Positions 17,783-26,821 of a stretch of 64,000 nt of DNA are shown here, piece after piece; within the stretch, counting starts at the first letter, position 1, and every line of letters begins with the position of its first letter. Source of the DNA: Mycobacterium sp. MYCO198283 (GTDB lineage Bacteria; Actinomycetota; Actinomycetes; Mycobacteriales; Mycobacteriaceae); NCBI RefSeq assembly GCF_021213805.1, contig NZ_JAJQJI010000001.1, positions 689,944 through 753,943 of the forward strand, in the 5' to 3' direction. The notes beneath the pieces are model-generated. The model ran no database searches and was not told the origin of the DNA. It was given only the letters and a program-made list of their open reading frames with translations. Made by a program: the position numbers and the translations under genes.

Positions 17783-18688
17783 TCAGGTGCCGTAGACGGG
17801 CGCCGGGGGACGCGCCTTGGCCAGCAGATCTCGCACGACCGGGCCGAGTTCGGTCGGATCCCACCGCGCGCCCTTGTCGACCTGCGGCCCGTGCGCCCAG
17901 CCCTCCGCCACCCGGATCAGGCCGCCCTCGAGCTCGAACACGCGGCCTGTCACGTCGCGCGACTCCGCACTGCCGAGCCAGACCACCAGCGGCGAGATGT
18001 TCTCCGGCGCCATCGCGTCGAAGTCCCGGTCCTGGGTGCTCATCATCTCGGCGAACACCGTCTCGGTCATGCGGGTGCGGGCCGACGGCGCGATCGCGTT
18101 GACGGTGACGCCGTAGCGGCCCAGCTCCGCGGCGGCCACCAGCGTCAGGCCGGCGATCCCGGCCTTGGCCGCGGAGTAGTTGCCTTGCCCCACACTGCCC
18201 TGCAGCCCGGCGCCCGAGCTGGTGTTGACGATGCGGGCGTCGACCTGCTCGCCGGCTTTCGCCTGCGCACGCCAGTGGGCGGCGGCGTGGCGGATGGTTG
18301 CGAAGTGGCCCTTGAGGTGGACGGCGACCACGGCGTCGAACTCGGCCTCGCTGGTGTTGGCGATCATCCGGTCGCGGACGATGCCCGCATTGTTGACCAG
18401 CACGTCGACCCTGCCGAAGCTGTCCACCGCGTGCTGGACGAGGCTCGCGGCCTGCTCCCAGTCGGAGATGTCGGAGCCGTCGGCGACGGCTTCCCCACCG
18501 GCGGCGGCGATCTCGTCGACGACGCCCTGCGCGGCGCTGCCGCCGCTCGCCGGTGAGCCGTCGAGTCCCACGCCGATGTCGTTGACCACCACGCGGGCGC
18601 CTTCGGCGGCGAACGCCAGCGCATGCGCGCGGCCGATACCGCCGCCGGCGCCGGTCACGATGACCACCCGGCCGTCGAGAAATGCCAT
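17783..18688 (-). CDS. Short-chain dehydrogenase/reductase, KstR2 block
   Basis: A 301-residue SDR in the position of Rv3548c. The cofactor loop is VTGAGGGIGRAHAL near residue 12, NNAG is near 98, and the catalytic Ser-Tyr-Lys are in NTSSGAG and YSAAKAG near 175. The C-terminal extension after residue 240 resembles the SDR part of HSD17B4-type hydroxyacyl-CoA dehydrogenases. A role in oxidising a hydroxyacyl-CoA of ring C/D breakdown is plausible but unproved. It follows the next SDR by 15 nt and should share its KstR2-controlled promoter. Confidence 0.88.
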   Translation of the reverse strand: MAFLDGRVVIVTGAGGGIGRAHALAFAAEGARVVVNDIGVGLDGSPASGGSAAQGVVDEIAAAGGEAVADGSDISDWEQAASLVQHAVDSFGRVDVLVNNAGIVRDRMIANTSEAEFDAVVAVHLKGHFATIRHAAAHWRAQAKAGEQVDARIVNTSSGAGLQGSVGQGNYSAAKAGIAGLTLVAAAELGRYGVTVNAIAPSARTRMTETVFAEMMSTQDRDFDAMAPENISPLVVWLGSAESRDVTGRVFELEGGLIRVAEGWAHGPQVDKGARWDPTELGPVVRDLLAKARPPAPVYGT

Positions 18689-18703
18689 GTTGTGCTGTCT
18701 CCT

Positions 18704-19483
18704 CTACGTGATCGCGCTGGTGGCTTCGAGATACGGCGGCGGCTCGCCCCCACCGTGGACGGCGAGCGTCGCCCCGCTGACGTAGGACGCCGCGTCGGAG
18801 GCGAGAAACGCGGCGGCCCAGCCGATCTCGGTCGGTTTGGCGAGCCGGCCGAGCGGCACCGTCGCGGCCACCGCCGCCTGCGATTCGGCGTCGCCGTAGA
18901 ACAGCTCGACCTGCTCGGTCTCGACCATGCCGACCGCGAGGGCATTCACCCGCACCTTCGGCGCCCATTCGACCGCGAGCGTGGCGGTGAGGCTCTCCAC
19001 GCCGGCCTTCGCCGCACCGTAGGCGGCGGTGCCGGGGGTGGGCCGCCGGCCGCTGACGCTCGAGATCGACACGATGGCCCCACCCGAATCCTGCTGCTGC
19101 ATCGCGGCATTCGCCCGCTGCGACACGTGCAGCATGCCGAGCAGGTTCAGCTCGACGATCTTCGCGTGGAACTTCGGCGACGCGTCGGCGGCCAGCGCGT
19201 AGGGCGATCCGCCGGCGTTGTTCACCGCGACGTCGATGCGGCCGTGATCGGCGACGATGCCGTCGATCAGGTCTGCCACCGACTGCGGATCCCGCACGTC
19301 GCAGGTGCGGAACTCGTACGGCGAACCTTCGACCGGCCTGCGCGCACAGGCGATCACCGTGGCGCCCTGAGCAGCGAAGACCTCGCTGATGCCCGCCCCG
19401 ACCCCGCGGACACCGCCGGTCACCAACACCACTTGGCCGGCCAGTCCCAGGTCGAACGAACCGCTGCCTGACGAGTCGGTCAC
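18704..19483 (-). CDS. Short-chain dehydrogenase/reductase, KstR2 block
   Basis: A 259-residue SDR in the position of Rv3549c. Motifs are VTGGVRGVGAGI near 22, NNAGG near 94, and the Ser and YGAAKAG active-site pair near 155. The start is GTG 19483 (VTDSSGSG), since the open frame extends upstream only as a shadow of echA20. A TACGCT hexamer lies 6 nt before this GTG, followed upstream by the KstR2 box, so the message is probably leaderless. Its substrate is unknown; context points to HIP degradation. Confidence 0.88.
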   Translation of the reverse strand: MTDSSGSGSFDLGLAGQVVLVTGGVRGVGAGISEVFAAQGATVIACARRPVEGSPYEFRTCDVRDPQSVADLIDGIVADHGRIDVAVNNAGGSPYALAADASPKFHAKIVELNLLGMLHVSQRANAAMQQQDSGGAIVSISSVSGRRPTPGTAAYGAAKAGVESLTATLAVEWAPKVRVNALAVGMVETEQVELFYGDAESQAAVAATVPLGRLAKPTEIGWAAAFLASDAASYVSGATLAVHGGGEPPPYLEATSAIT

Positions 19484-19488
19484 TGTGC

Positions 19489-19512
19489 TAGCGTACCAAG
19501 CAAGTGCTTGCT
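19489..19512. promoter_or_regulatory. Divergent KstR2-controlled promoter, Rv3549c-like SDR / echA20
   Basis: The KstR2 box is AGCAAGTGCTTGCT at 19499-19512, a perfect palindrome around TG. Immediately left, TAGCGT (19489-19494, plus strand) and TACGCT (19495-19490, minus strand) form two overlapping -10 hexamers. The minus-strand one stands 6 nt before the GTG start of the SDR. Confidence 0.85.
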
Positions 19513-19540
19513 CAGGTAGCAACTCCCCAGAAGGACGCCC

Positions 19541-20319
19541 ATGCCCATCGCCGCCAGCGACGTCGAGCCGGGGATCGTCTCGGTCACGGTCGACTATCCA
19601 CCCGTCAACGCCATCCCCTCCCGCGGCTGGTTCGAACTCGCCGACGCGATCACCGCCGCCGGCCGCGACCAGACCACGCACGTCGTGATCCTGCGGGCCG
19701 AGGGTCGCGGGTTCAACGCGGGAGTGGACATCAAGGAGATGCAGCGCACCGCCGCGGACGCGAGGAGCAGAAACGAACCTGCGTTTGGAGCACTCATCGA
19801 CGCCAACCGCGGCTGCTTCGAGGCGTTCCGCGCGGTGTACGAGTGCGCGGTGCCGGTCGTCGCCGCGGTCAACGGCTTCTGCGTCGGCGGCGGCATCGGC
19901 CTGATCGGCAACGCCGACGTGATCGTCGCCTCCGACGACGCGACGTTCGGCTTGCCCGAGGTGGAGCGCGGCGCCCTCGGCGCGGCCACGCACCTGTCGC
20001 GGCTCGTCCCGCAGCACATGATGCGCCGGTTGTTCTTCACCGCCGCCACGGTCGACGCCGCGACGCTGCACCACTTCGGCTCCGTCCACGAGGTCGTGCC
20101 GCGCGCCGAACTCGACGAGGCGGCGCTGCGGGTGGCCCGCGACATCGCCGCCAAGGACACCCGCGTGATCCGCGCGGCGAAGGAGGCGCTGAACTTCATC
20201 GACGTGCAGCGGGTCAACTCCAGCTACCGCATGGAGCAGGGCTTCACCTTCGAGCTGAACCTCGCCGGCGTCTCCGACGAACACCGTGACGCGTTCGCGG
20301 GGACCGACAAGGGATCGAA

Positions 20320-20323
<4 letters not shown>
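19541..20323 (+). CDS. echA20: Crotonase-family ring C opening hydrolase
   Basis: A 260-residue crotonase that hydrolyses the ring of the HIP-derived (7aS)-indenone-CoA intermediate, opening the first of the last two steroid rings. The oxyanion-hole pieces are AEGRGFNAGVDIKEM near residue 55 and GFCVGGGIGLIGNADVIVAS near 110. FGLPEVERGALG near 145 carries the acidic catalytic region. AGAAGGACG upstream of ATG 19541 is the ribosome site. It overlaps ipdA by four bases (GTGA) and heads echA20-ipdA-ipdB-ipdC, the order of Rv3550-Rv3553. Confidence 0.94.
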
Positions 20324-21194
<871 letters not shown>

Positions 21195-21198
<4 letters not shown>

Positions 21199-22052
21199 GC
21201 GACGTCACCCGCGCCGAGGTGTGCGTCGTCGCCTGCGCGGAACTGTTCCGCGACGCCGGCGAGATCATGGTCAGCCCGATGACCACCGTCGTGTCGGTCG
21301 GCGCCCGGCTCGCCCGGCTCACGTTCTCCCCCGACATTCTGCTGACCGACGGCGAGGCGATGCTGCTCGCCGACACCCCGGCGATCGGCAAGCCAGGTGC
21401 CACCGAGGGCTGGATGCCGTTCGGCCGGGTCTTCGAGACGCTGACCTGGGGCCGCCGCCACGTCGTGATGGGCGCCAACCAGATCGACCGCTACGGCAAC
21501 CAGAACCTGTCGGCGTTCGGGCCGCTGCAGCGGCCCACGCGGCAGATGTTCGGTGTGCGCGGTGCGCCCGGCAACACGATCAACCACCGCACCAGCTACT
21601 GGGTGGGCAACCACGCACCGCGAGTGTTCACCGACACCGTCGACATCGTGTCCGGGATCGGCTGGGACAAGGTGGATCCGGACAACCCGGCCTACCGCTT
21701 CACCGACGTCTACCGCGTGGTGAGCAACCTCGGCGTGTTCGACTTCGGCGGCCCCGATCGGCAGCTGCGGGCGGTGTCGCTGCACCCGGGCGTCACCGCC
21801 GACGACGTGCGCGCCGCTACGTCGTTCGAGGTACACGGGTTGGCCGACGCCACCGAGACCCGGGCGCCCACCGACGACGAACTGCGGCTCATCCGCGAGG
21901 TGATCGATCCCAAGTCGCTGCGCGACAAGGAAGTCCGCGCACGCGAGGAGCGAAAGGGCAGCCGCGCACGCGAGGAGCGAAGAGGCAGCAGCGCACGCGA
22001 GGAGCGGAAAGGCAGCAGCGCACGCGAGGAGCGGAAAGGCAGCAGCGCATGA
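21195..22052 (+). CDS. ipdB: CoA-transferase-like ring-cleaving hydrolase, beta subunit, with repeat-encoded tail
   Basis: The core of about 248 residues is the beta subunit of IpdAB, with SPMTTVVSVGARLARLTF near 26 and GANQIDRYGNQNLSAFG near 92. ATG 21195 overlaps the ipdA stop; an in-frame ATG at 21114 lies inside ipdA and is rejected. The oddity is the end. Residues ~249-285 are four copies of a nine-residue unit, RAREERKGS-like, encoded by a 27-bp tandem array. The tail is highly charged and not expected in the family (about 250 residues). It probably arose by duplication of the ipdB/ipdC junction. Whether it alters the complex is unknown. Confidence 0.93.
21937..22049. repeat. Four tandem 27-bp units at the ipdB/ipdC junction
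   Basis: Units at 21937-21963, 21964-21990, 21991-22017 and 22018-22044 are followed by the partial unit GCGCA that becomes the ipdC ATG. Each unit holds GAGGAGCG and GGCAGC. Units 3 and 4 are identical. The last copy gives the ribosome site of ipdC; earlier copies are translated as the IpdB tail. Confidence 0.95.
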
Positions 22053-23125
22053 CAGCGCGGCTGCGCACCCCGCTCACCGACCTCGTCGGCATCGAGCACC
22101 CGGTGGTGCAGACCGGCATGGGCTGGGTGGCCGGTGCGCGGCTGGTGTCGGCCACCGCGAACGCCGGCGGGCTCGGTATCCTCGCGTCGGCAACCATGAC
22201 GCTCGACGAGCTCGCGACCGCGGTCGCCAAGGTGAAGGGCGCCACCGACAAGCCGTTCGGCATCAACATCCGCGCCGACGCCGCCGATGCCGGTGAGCGC
22301 ATCGACCTGCTGATCCGCGAAGGCGTCAAGGTCGCGTCCTTCGCCCTGGCGCCGAAGGCCGATCTGATCGCCCGGCTCAAAGACGCCGGCGTGGTGGTGA
22401 TCCCGTCGGTGGGTGCCGCCAAGCACGCCCGCAAGGTGGCGAGCTGGGGCGCCGACGCGGTGATCGTCCAGGGCGGTGAGGGCGGCGGCCACACCGGACC
22501 CGTCGCCACCACGCTCCTGCTGCCGTCCGTGCTGGACGCCCTGCGCGACAGCGGCATTCCCGTCGTCGCCGCCGGCGGATTCTTCGACGGCCGTGGGCTG
22601 GCGGCCGCGTTGTCCTACGGCGCCGCGGGCGTCGGCATGGGCACCCGCTTCCTGCTGACGTCGGACTCGACGGTGCCCGACGCGGTGAAGCAGCGCTATC
22701 TGGCGGCCGACCTCAACGGCACCGTGGTGTCGCGCCGCGTCGACGGCATGCCGCATCGGGTGCTGCGCACCGGGCTGGTGGAGAAGCTCGAAAGCGGTTC
22801 GCGGGCGCGCGGTTTCGCCGCCGCGGTGCGCAACGCGCAGAAATTCAAGAAGATGTCCGGGATGTCGTGGAGCGCGATGGTCCGCGACGGGCTCGCGATG
22901 CGCCACGGCAAGGAGCTGACCTGGTCCCAGGTCGTCATGGCCGCGAACACGCCCATGCTGCTCAAGGCCGGCCTGGTGGACGGCAACACCGACGCCGGTG
23001 TGCTGGCGTCGGGCCAGGTGGCCGGCATCCTCGACGATCTCCCGTCGTGCCAGGAACTGATCAGCACCGTCGTCGCCGATGCGGTGGCACACCTGCGGGC
23101 GGCGTCGGCCTCGATCGTGGAGTAG
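22049..23125 (+). CDS. ipdC: Nitronate monooxygenase-like flavin oxidoreductase
   Basis: A 358-residue FMN TIM-barrel of the 2-nitropropane dioxygenase/nitronate monooxygenase family, at the place of Rv3553. TGMGWVAGARLVSA near 22, KPFGINIRAD near 68, the FMN phosphate loop QGGEGGGHTGPVAT near 140 and AAGGFFDGRGLAAAL near 172 are visible. In the HIP pathway IpdC acts on the hydroxylated HIP branch (5-OH-HIC-CoA) and does not use nitroalkanes. ATG 22049 overlaps the ipdB stop. In M. tuberculosis fdxB follows; here it is absent and the gene converges with a small membrane protein. Confidence 0.92.
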   Translation: MTARLRTPLTDLVGIEHPVVQTGMGWVAGARLVSATANAGGLGILASATMTLDELATAVAKVKGATDKPFGINIRADAADAGERIDLLIREGVKVASFALAPKADLIARLKDAGVVVIPSVGAAKHARKVASWGADAVIVQGGEGGGHTGPVATTLLLPSVLDALRDSGIPVVAAGGFFDGRGLAAALSYGAAGVGMGTRFLLTSDSTVPDAVKQRYLAADLNGTVVSRRVDGMPHRVLRTGLVEKLESGSRARGFAAAVRNAQKFKKMSGMSWSAMVRDGLAMRHGKELTWSQVVMAANTPMLLKAGLVDGNTDAGVLASGQVAGILDDLPSCQELISTVVADAVAHLRAASASIVE

Positions 23126-23128
23126 CGC

Positions 23129-23407
23129 TCAGCCGGTGGTGGCGACGATCGGCTCGTCGACAGGCACCACCAGGCTCAGCTGCCGGCGCCGGTCGCGGCG
23201 CTTGCCGTCGCACTCGAAGCTCACCATGGTCACCACCACCGACACCGTCGCCAGCAGCCCCGCGGCCAAGGCCAGCGCGTCCGCGCCGTATCCGGTCGCC
23301 ACGACGCAGAGCGTGCAGCACAGGAACGACGACAGTGCGGCGATCAGGCCGGTGGCCGCGACGAACCGCGTGCGTGGCCCGTCGGCGCCGTAGCGGGCGT
23401 CAACCAC
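23129..23407 (-). CDS. Small two-helix membrane protein, unknown function
   Basis: A 92-residue protein starting at GTG 23407, with a clear GAGGAG ribosome site 6 nt before it. Two hydrophobic helices, about 18-38 (ATGLIAALSSFLCCTLCVVA) and 44-63, are joined by a short loop with a cysteine pair. The C-terminus is basic (KRRDRRR). No family recognised. It converges on ipdC with 3 nt between the stops. A perfect 12-bp inverted repeat lies 45 bp upstream of its start. Confidence 0.7.
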   Translation of the reverse strand: MVDARYGADGPRTRFVAATGLIAALSSFLCCTLCVVATGYGADALALAAGLLATVSVVVTMVSFECDGKRRDRRRQLSLVVPVDEPIVATTG

Positions 23408-23451
23408 TCGGAACTCCTCGGTAAAAACGGATGGTGCCGGCCGAAGACTGC

Positions 23452-23478
23452 CCGTTGTTTACCGGTGGTAAACAACGG
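23452..23478. promoter_or_regulatory. Perfect 12-bp inverted repeat, probable operator
   Basis: CCGTTGTTTACC, a GGT spacer, then the exact complement GGTAAACAACGG. Being AT-richer than its surroundings and upstream of two divergent starts (23407 minus and 23660 plus), it looks more like a repressor site than a terminator. The regulator is unknown. No gene was found between 23479 and 23659. Confidence 0.6.
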
Positions 23479-23659
23479 CACACGGCCGCGTCGCGACCAG
23501 CCGGCGGCATGGACGTCGAGCATATCCGCCGCTCTTTGCTGAATGCGCAGGCCCGCGTCACCCGTGCCATACTGAACGCACTATGGACGCCCGAAGCCGG
23601 TGCTCGCCCATCACCGACGAGTATTTGCCTTCCGGGCTGCGGGCACACGGACCCGGCGC

Positions 23660-24955
23660 GTGACCGCCGTCGGGAGCAGGCGTCGTCGGATCCGCGTCGC
23701 CGCGCTTTTCGCCGCGGTGCTGCTCGCCGGGACGGGGTGCGCGCCGCCCCCGAAGCCGCTCGCCGGGCCGTTCCTGCGGGGCGTCAACAACATGACGTTC
23801 CTCTGGTTCGCCGGCTACGACGGCCACGCCGGGAACGAGTCGGCGGCGAGCTATGCCTTTCAGGCCGCGCGCGGCGTCGACGTCGTCCGGCTCCCCATCT
23901 CCTGGGAACGCATCCAGCCGCAGCTCGGCGGGCCGCTGTCGACCGACGAGGTGAGCCGGCTGCGCACGGAGATCAACCGCGCGCAGGCCGCCGGCATCCG
24001 CGTGGTGGTCGACCTGCACAACGGCTGCCGCTACCGGCTACCCGACGGCAGCGTGGCGGTCTGCTCGCGCGGCATCACCGTCGAGCAGTTCGCCGACGTG
24101 TGGACCCGGCTGAGCCGCGCCCTGCGCGGACAACCCGGCATCCAGGCCTACGACCTGATGAACGAGCCCAACGACCTCACCGGTGACGGCACCAACACCC
24201 GAGACGATGCGAAGATCTGGGAACGGTTCTCGCAGGCCGCCGTGGACGCCATCCGCGCCGAAGGCGACCGCCGGCGGCTGTTGATCGAGGGAGTCAGCTG
24301 GTCCAACGTCGACGCGTTCGACGACCTGCACCCGACCGCATGGATCGACGACCCCGCCGGTGAGCTCGTCTACTCGGCACACCACTACTTCGACCAGTCA
24401 GGCCGCTACGCGGTGCCCGGCAGCGCCGTGCCCGAGCTGCGCTACAGCTACTGGGAGAAGCGGCTGACCGACGCCGGCACCACCGGCGACAAGTCCTTCG
24501 ACGACTGGAACCTCGACCGCCTCGACCAGTTCGTGCGCTGGATCGCGCGCCACCGCGTGCACGGCGACATCGGTGAGGTGGGCTGGCCGTCGGCCGAAGC
24601 CATGACGGCGCTCGGGGTGCCCGCCGACGAGGCGCGCGCGGAGGCGCAGCGCTGGAACGACCTCGGCGAACGCTGGTACCGGGCCGCGGACGCCGCCAGC
24701 CTGTCGGTGACCTTTTGGGTGGCCGGCGGCGTGCAATTCGCGGACTTCCCCGGCGCGCCGGCCGGATCCCCCGACCCCAACGCGGTGTTCGTCCACGCCG
24801 GCGGAAACGGCGAGCTGCGCGACGGCGCCGGCCACCTCGTCGTCAACTCCGCCGGCCGGTACGAACCCCGCGACGTCGACCACGCCAACTCGCAGTACGA
24901 GGTGCTGCTCCGTCACCCGTCCAGCGGCCGGTATCCCCCTACAACCGCTCAATGA
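23660..24955 (+). CDS. Secreted lipoprotein of glycoside hydrolase family 5 (cellulase-like)
   Basis: A 431-residue protein taken from GTG 23660, which gives an Arg-rich n-region (GSRRRRIRV), a hydrophobic core and the lipobox LLAGTGC. An open frame starts earlier at 23600 but adds a poor signal. The catalytic acid is in DLMNEPND near residue 168 and the probable nucleophile in GDIGEVGWPSA near 310. DLHNGCRYRL and SAHHYFDQSG are further GH5 active-site parts. It should act outside the membrane on beta-glucans or glycans. Its last 17 bp overlap the end of fadA6. It is not part of the known HIP pathway. Confidence 0.82.
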   Translation: MTAVGSRRRRIRVAALFAAVLLAGTGCAPPPKPLAGPFLRGVNNMTFLWFAGYDGHAGNESAASYAFQAARGVDVVRLPISWERIQPQLGGPLSTDEVSRLRTEINRAQAAGIRVVVDLHNGCRYRLPDGSVAVCSRGITVEQFADVWTRLSRALRGQPGIQAYDLMNEPNDLTGDGTNTRDDAKIWERFSQAAVDAIRAEGDRRRLLIEGVSWSNVDAFDDLHPTAWIDDPAGELVYSAHHYFDQSGRYAVPGSAVPELRYSYWEKRLTDAGTTGDKSFDDWNLDRLDQFVRWIARHRVHGDIGEVGWPSAEAMTALGVPADEARAEAQRWNDLGERWYRAADAASLSVTFWVAGGVQFADFPGAPAGSPDPNAVFVHAGGNGELRDGAGHLVVNSAGRYEPRDVDHANSQYEVLLRHPSSGRYPPTTAQ

Positions 24956-26099
24956 TCGTGACGTTGGCCGTGCCGCCGCCTTCGCACATCGTCTGCAGAC
25001 CGTAACGCCCACCGATGCGTTCCAGCGTGTTCAGCATGGTGGCGAAGAGCTTGGCCCCGGTGGCGCCGAGCGGATGGCCGAGCGCGATGGCGCCGCCGTT
25101 CGGGTTCACCTTGTCGGGGTCGGCCTTGATCTCCTTGAGCCATGACAGCACGACCGGGGCGAAGGCCTCGTTGATCTCGACGGTGTCGATGTCGTCGATC
25201 GACAGGCCGGTCTTGTCCAGCGCGTAACGGGTCGCGGGGATGGGGCCGGTGAGCATGAACACCGGATCGGCGCCGCGCGCGCTGATGTGGTGGATGCGGG
25301 CGCGGGGGGTCAGGCCGTGATCCTTGACGGCCCGCTCCGACGCCAGCAGCACCGCCGACGCGCCGTCGGAGATCTGGCTGGCGTGCGCCGCCGTCAACCG
25401 CCCGCCCTCGACGAGCGGCTTCAGCGACGCCATCTTCTCCAGCGACGTCTCGCGCGGCCCCTCGTCGACCGCGAAGCCGGTCCCATCGACGGAGACGGCG
25501 ATGATCTCCTTCTCGAAGTCGCCGCCGCGGATGGCCGCGATCGCCCGCTGGTGGCTGGCGAGCGCGAACTCCTCCATCTCCTCGCGCGACAGGTTCCAGT
25601 GCTCGGCGATGAGCTCGGCGCCCCGGAACTGCGAGATCTCCTCGTCGCCGTAGCGCTGCTGCCAGTACCTCGACTCGTTGGTGGGCGAGGTGAACCCGAA
25701 CTGCTCGCCGACGATCATGGCCGACGAGATCGGGATCTGGCTCATGTTCTGCATGCCGCCGGCCACGATCAGGTCGGCGGTGCCGGCCATGATGGCCTGC
25801 GCGCCGAACGAGATCGCCTGCTGGCTCGAGCCGCATTGGCGGTCGACGGTGACGCCGGGAACCTCTTCGGGGTAGCCGGCCGCCAGCCACGACAGCCGGC
25901 CGATGTTGCCGGCCTGGCCGCCGATCGCGTCGACGCAGCCGGCGATCACGTCGTCGACCGCGCCCGGGTCGACGTCGGTGCGGCCGAGCAGCCCCCGCCA
26001 CGCCTCGGCGCCGAGGTCCACGGGGTGCAGGCCGGCGAGCGAGCCGTTGCGCTTGCCGACGGCGGTACGCACAGCGTCGATGATGTACGCCTCGGGCAT
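24939..26099 (-). CDS. fadA6: Acetyl-CoA acetyltransferase (thiolase), ring C/D pathway
   Basis: A 386-residue thiolase that cleaves a late beta-keto acyl-CoA of HIP breakdown. The nucleophile is Cys89 in DRQCGSSQQA. The others are [21 protein letters not shown] (His) and MCEGGGTANVT (second Cys) near the end. Equals Rv3556c. It follows kstR2 by 12 nt on the same strand, so regulator and enzyme are co-transcribed. Its 3' end overlaps that of the convergent GH5 gene by 17 bp. Confidence 0.95.
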   Translation of the reverse strand: MPEAYIIDAVRTAVGKRNGSLAGLHPVDLGAEAWRGLLGRTDVDPGAVDDVIAGCVDAIGGQAGNIGRLSWLAAGYPEEVPGVTVDRQCGSSQQAISFGAQAIMAGTADLIVAGGMQNMSQIPISSAMIVGEQFGFTSPTNESRYWQQRYGDEEISQFRGAELIAEHWNLSREEMEEFALASHQRAIAAIRGGDFEKEIIAVSVDGTGFAVDEGPRETSLEKMASLKPLVEGGRLTAAHASQISDGASAVLLASERAVKDHGLTPRARIHHISARGADPVFMLTGPIPATRYALDKTGLSIDDIDTVEINEAFAPVVLSWLKEIKADPDKVNPNGGAIALGHPLGATGAKLFATMLNTLERIGGRYGLQTMCEGGGTANVTIIERL

Positions 26100-26111
26100 G
26101 TCGATTACTCC

Positions 26112-26708
26112 TTAGCGATCCTGCGCCGCGGCGATCCCGCCGAGGACGATGGACAGGTACTGCGCGCCGACCTGTTCGGCGGTCAGCGGGCCGCCGGGCT
26201 GATACCAGCGCACCGACACCCAGGTGGTGTCCCGGATGAAGCGGTAGACGAGGTCGACGTCGATGTCGGGCCGGAAGTACCCCTCGTCGATGCCCTGGCG
26301 TAGCACGCCGACCCACATCGTGCGCTGCTCGCGGTTGCGCTGTTCAAGGTAGTCGAAGCGTGGCTGACCGACGAGCCGCTTCGCCTCGTCCTGGTAGATG
26401 ACGACCTGGGCGTGCCGGTGCTCGATGGCCTCGAACGACGCCATGAACAGGCCCTTGAGCCGCTCCAGCGGGTTCGGCTCGTTGTCGATGATCTGCTGGT
26501 AGCGCGCGAAGAGCCAGTCCAGGAAGCCACGCAGCACGTCGTCGACGATCTCTTCCTTCGACGCGAAGTGGTGATAGAGGCTACCGGAGAGGATGCCCGC
26601 CGCGTCGGCGATGTCGCGCACGGTGGTGGCGCGCAGGCCGCGGTCCGCCATCATCGTCGCGGCGAGCTCCAACAGCTCGTCGCGACGGCTGGGCGCGACG
26701 CGTTCCAT
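26112..26708 (-). CDS. kstR2: TetR-family repressor of the HIP regulon
   Basis: A 198-residue TetR protein. Residues 8-55 form the DNA-binding domain, with TTVRDIADAAGILSGSLYHH as the helix-turn-helix. The rest is a helical ligand domain, known in the family to bind HIP-CoA. It sits among its own targets and carries a KstR2 box directly upstream, indicating autoregulation. TATGCT lies 6 nt before ATG 26708 without a ribosome site between, which supports this start and a leaderless message. Equals Rv3557c. Confidence 0.96.
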   Translation of the reverse strand: MERVAPSRRDELLELAATMMADRGLRATTVRDIADAAGILSGSLYHHFASKEEIVDDVLRGFLDWLFARYQQIIDNEPNPLERLKGLFMASFEAIEHRHAQVVIYQDEAKRLVGQPRFDYLEQRNREQRTMWVGVLRQGIDEGYFRPDIDVDLVYRFIRDTTWVSVRWYQPGGPLTAEQVGAQYLSIVLGGIAAAQDR

Positions 26709-26714
26709 TCCGCG

Positions 26715-26737
26715 AGCATACCAACCAAGCACTTGCT
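26715..26737 (-). promoter_or_regulatory. kstR2 promoter with KstR2 operator
   Basis: On the minus strand AGCAAGTGCTTGGT (26737-26724) is followed after 3 nt by the -10 hexamer TATGCT (26720-26715), then 6 nt, then ATG. The layout is the same as at the SDR and fadE30 promoters. Confidence 0.86.
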
Positions 26738-26821
26738 CGGCAGCCTGCGCACCACGCGCCGACGCTACGGATAGTGACGCTGTCCGGCCCGGTTTGCCGC
26801 AAGAACGGTGTTCTCGGCGCC

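Noticed and set aside
21937..22044. CRISPR array
   Set aside because: The units are contiguous with no unique spacers, there are no cas genes, and the repeats are translated in frame as the IpdB tail.
23431..24186. 251-codon plus-strand frame overlapping the GH5 gene
   Set aside because: After about 80 residues it is an Arg-rich shadow of the GH5 frame; no domain, no signal and no ribosome site.
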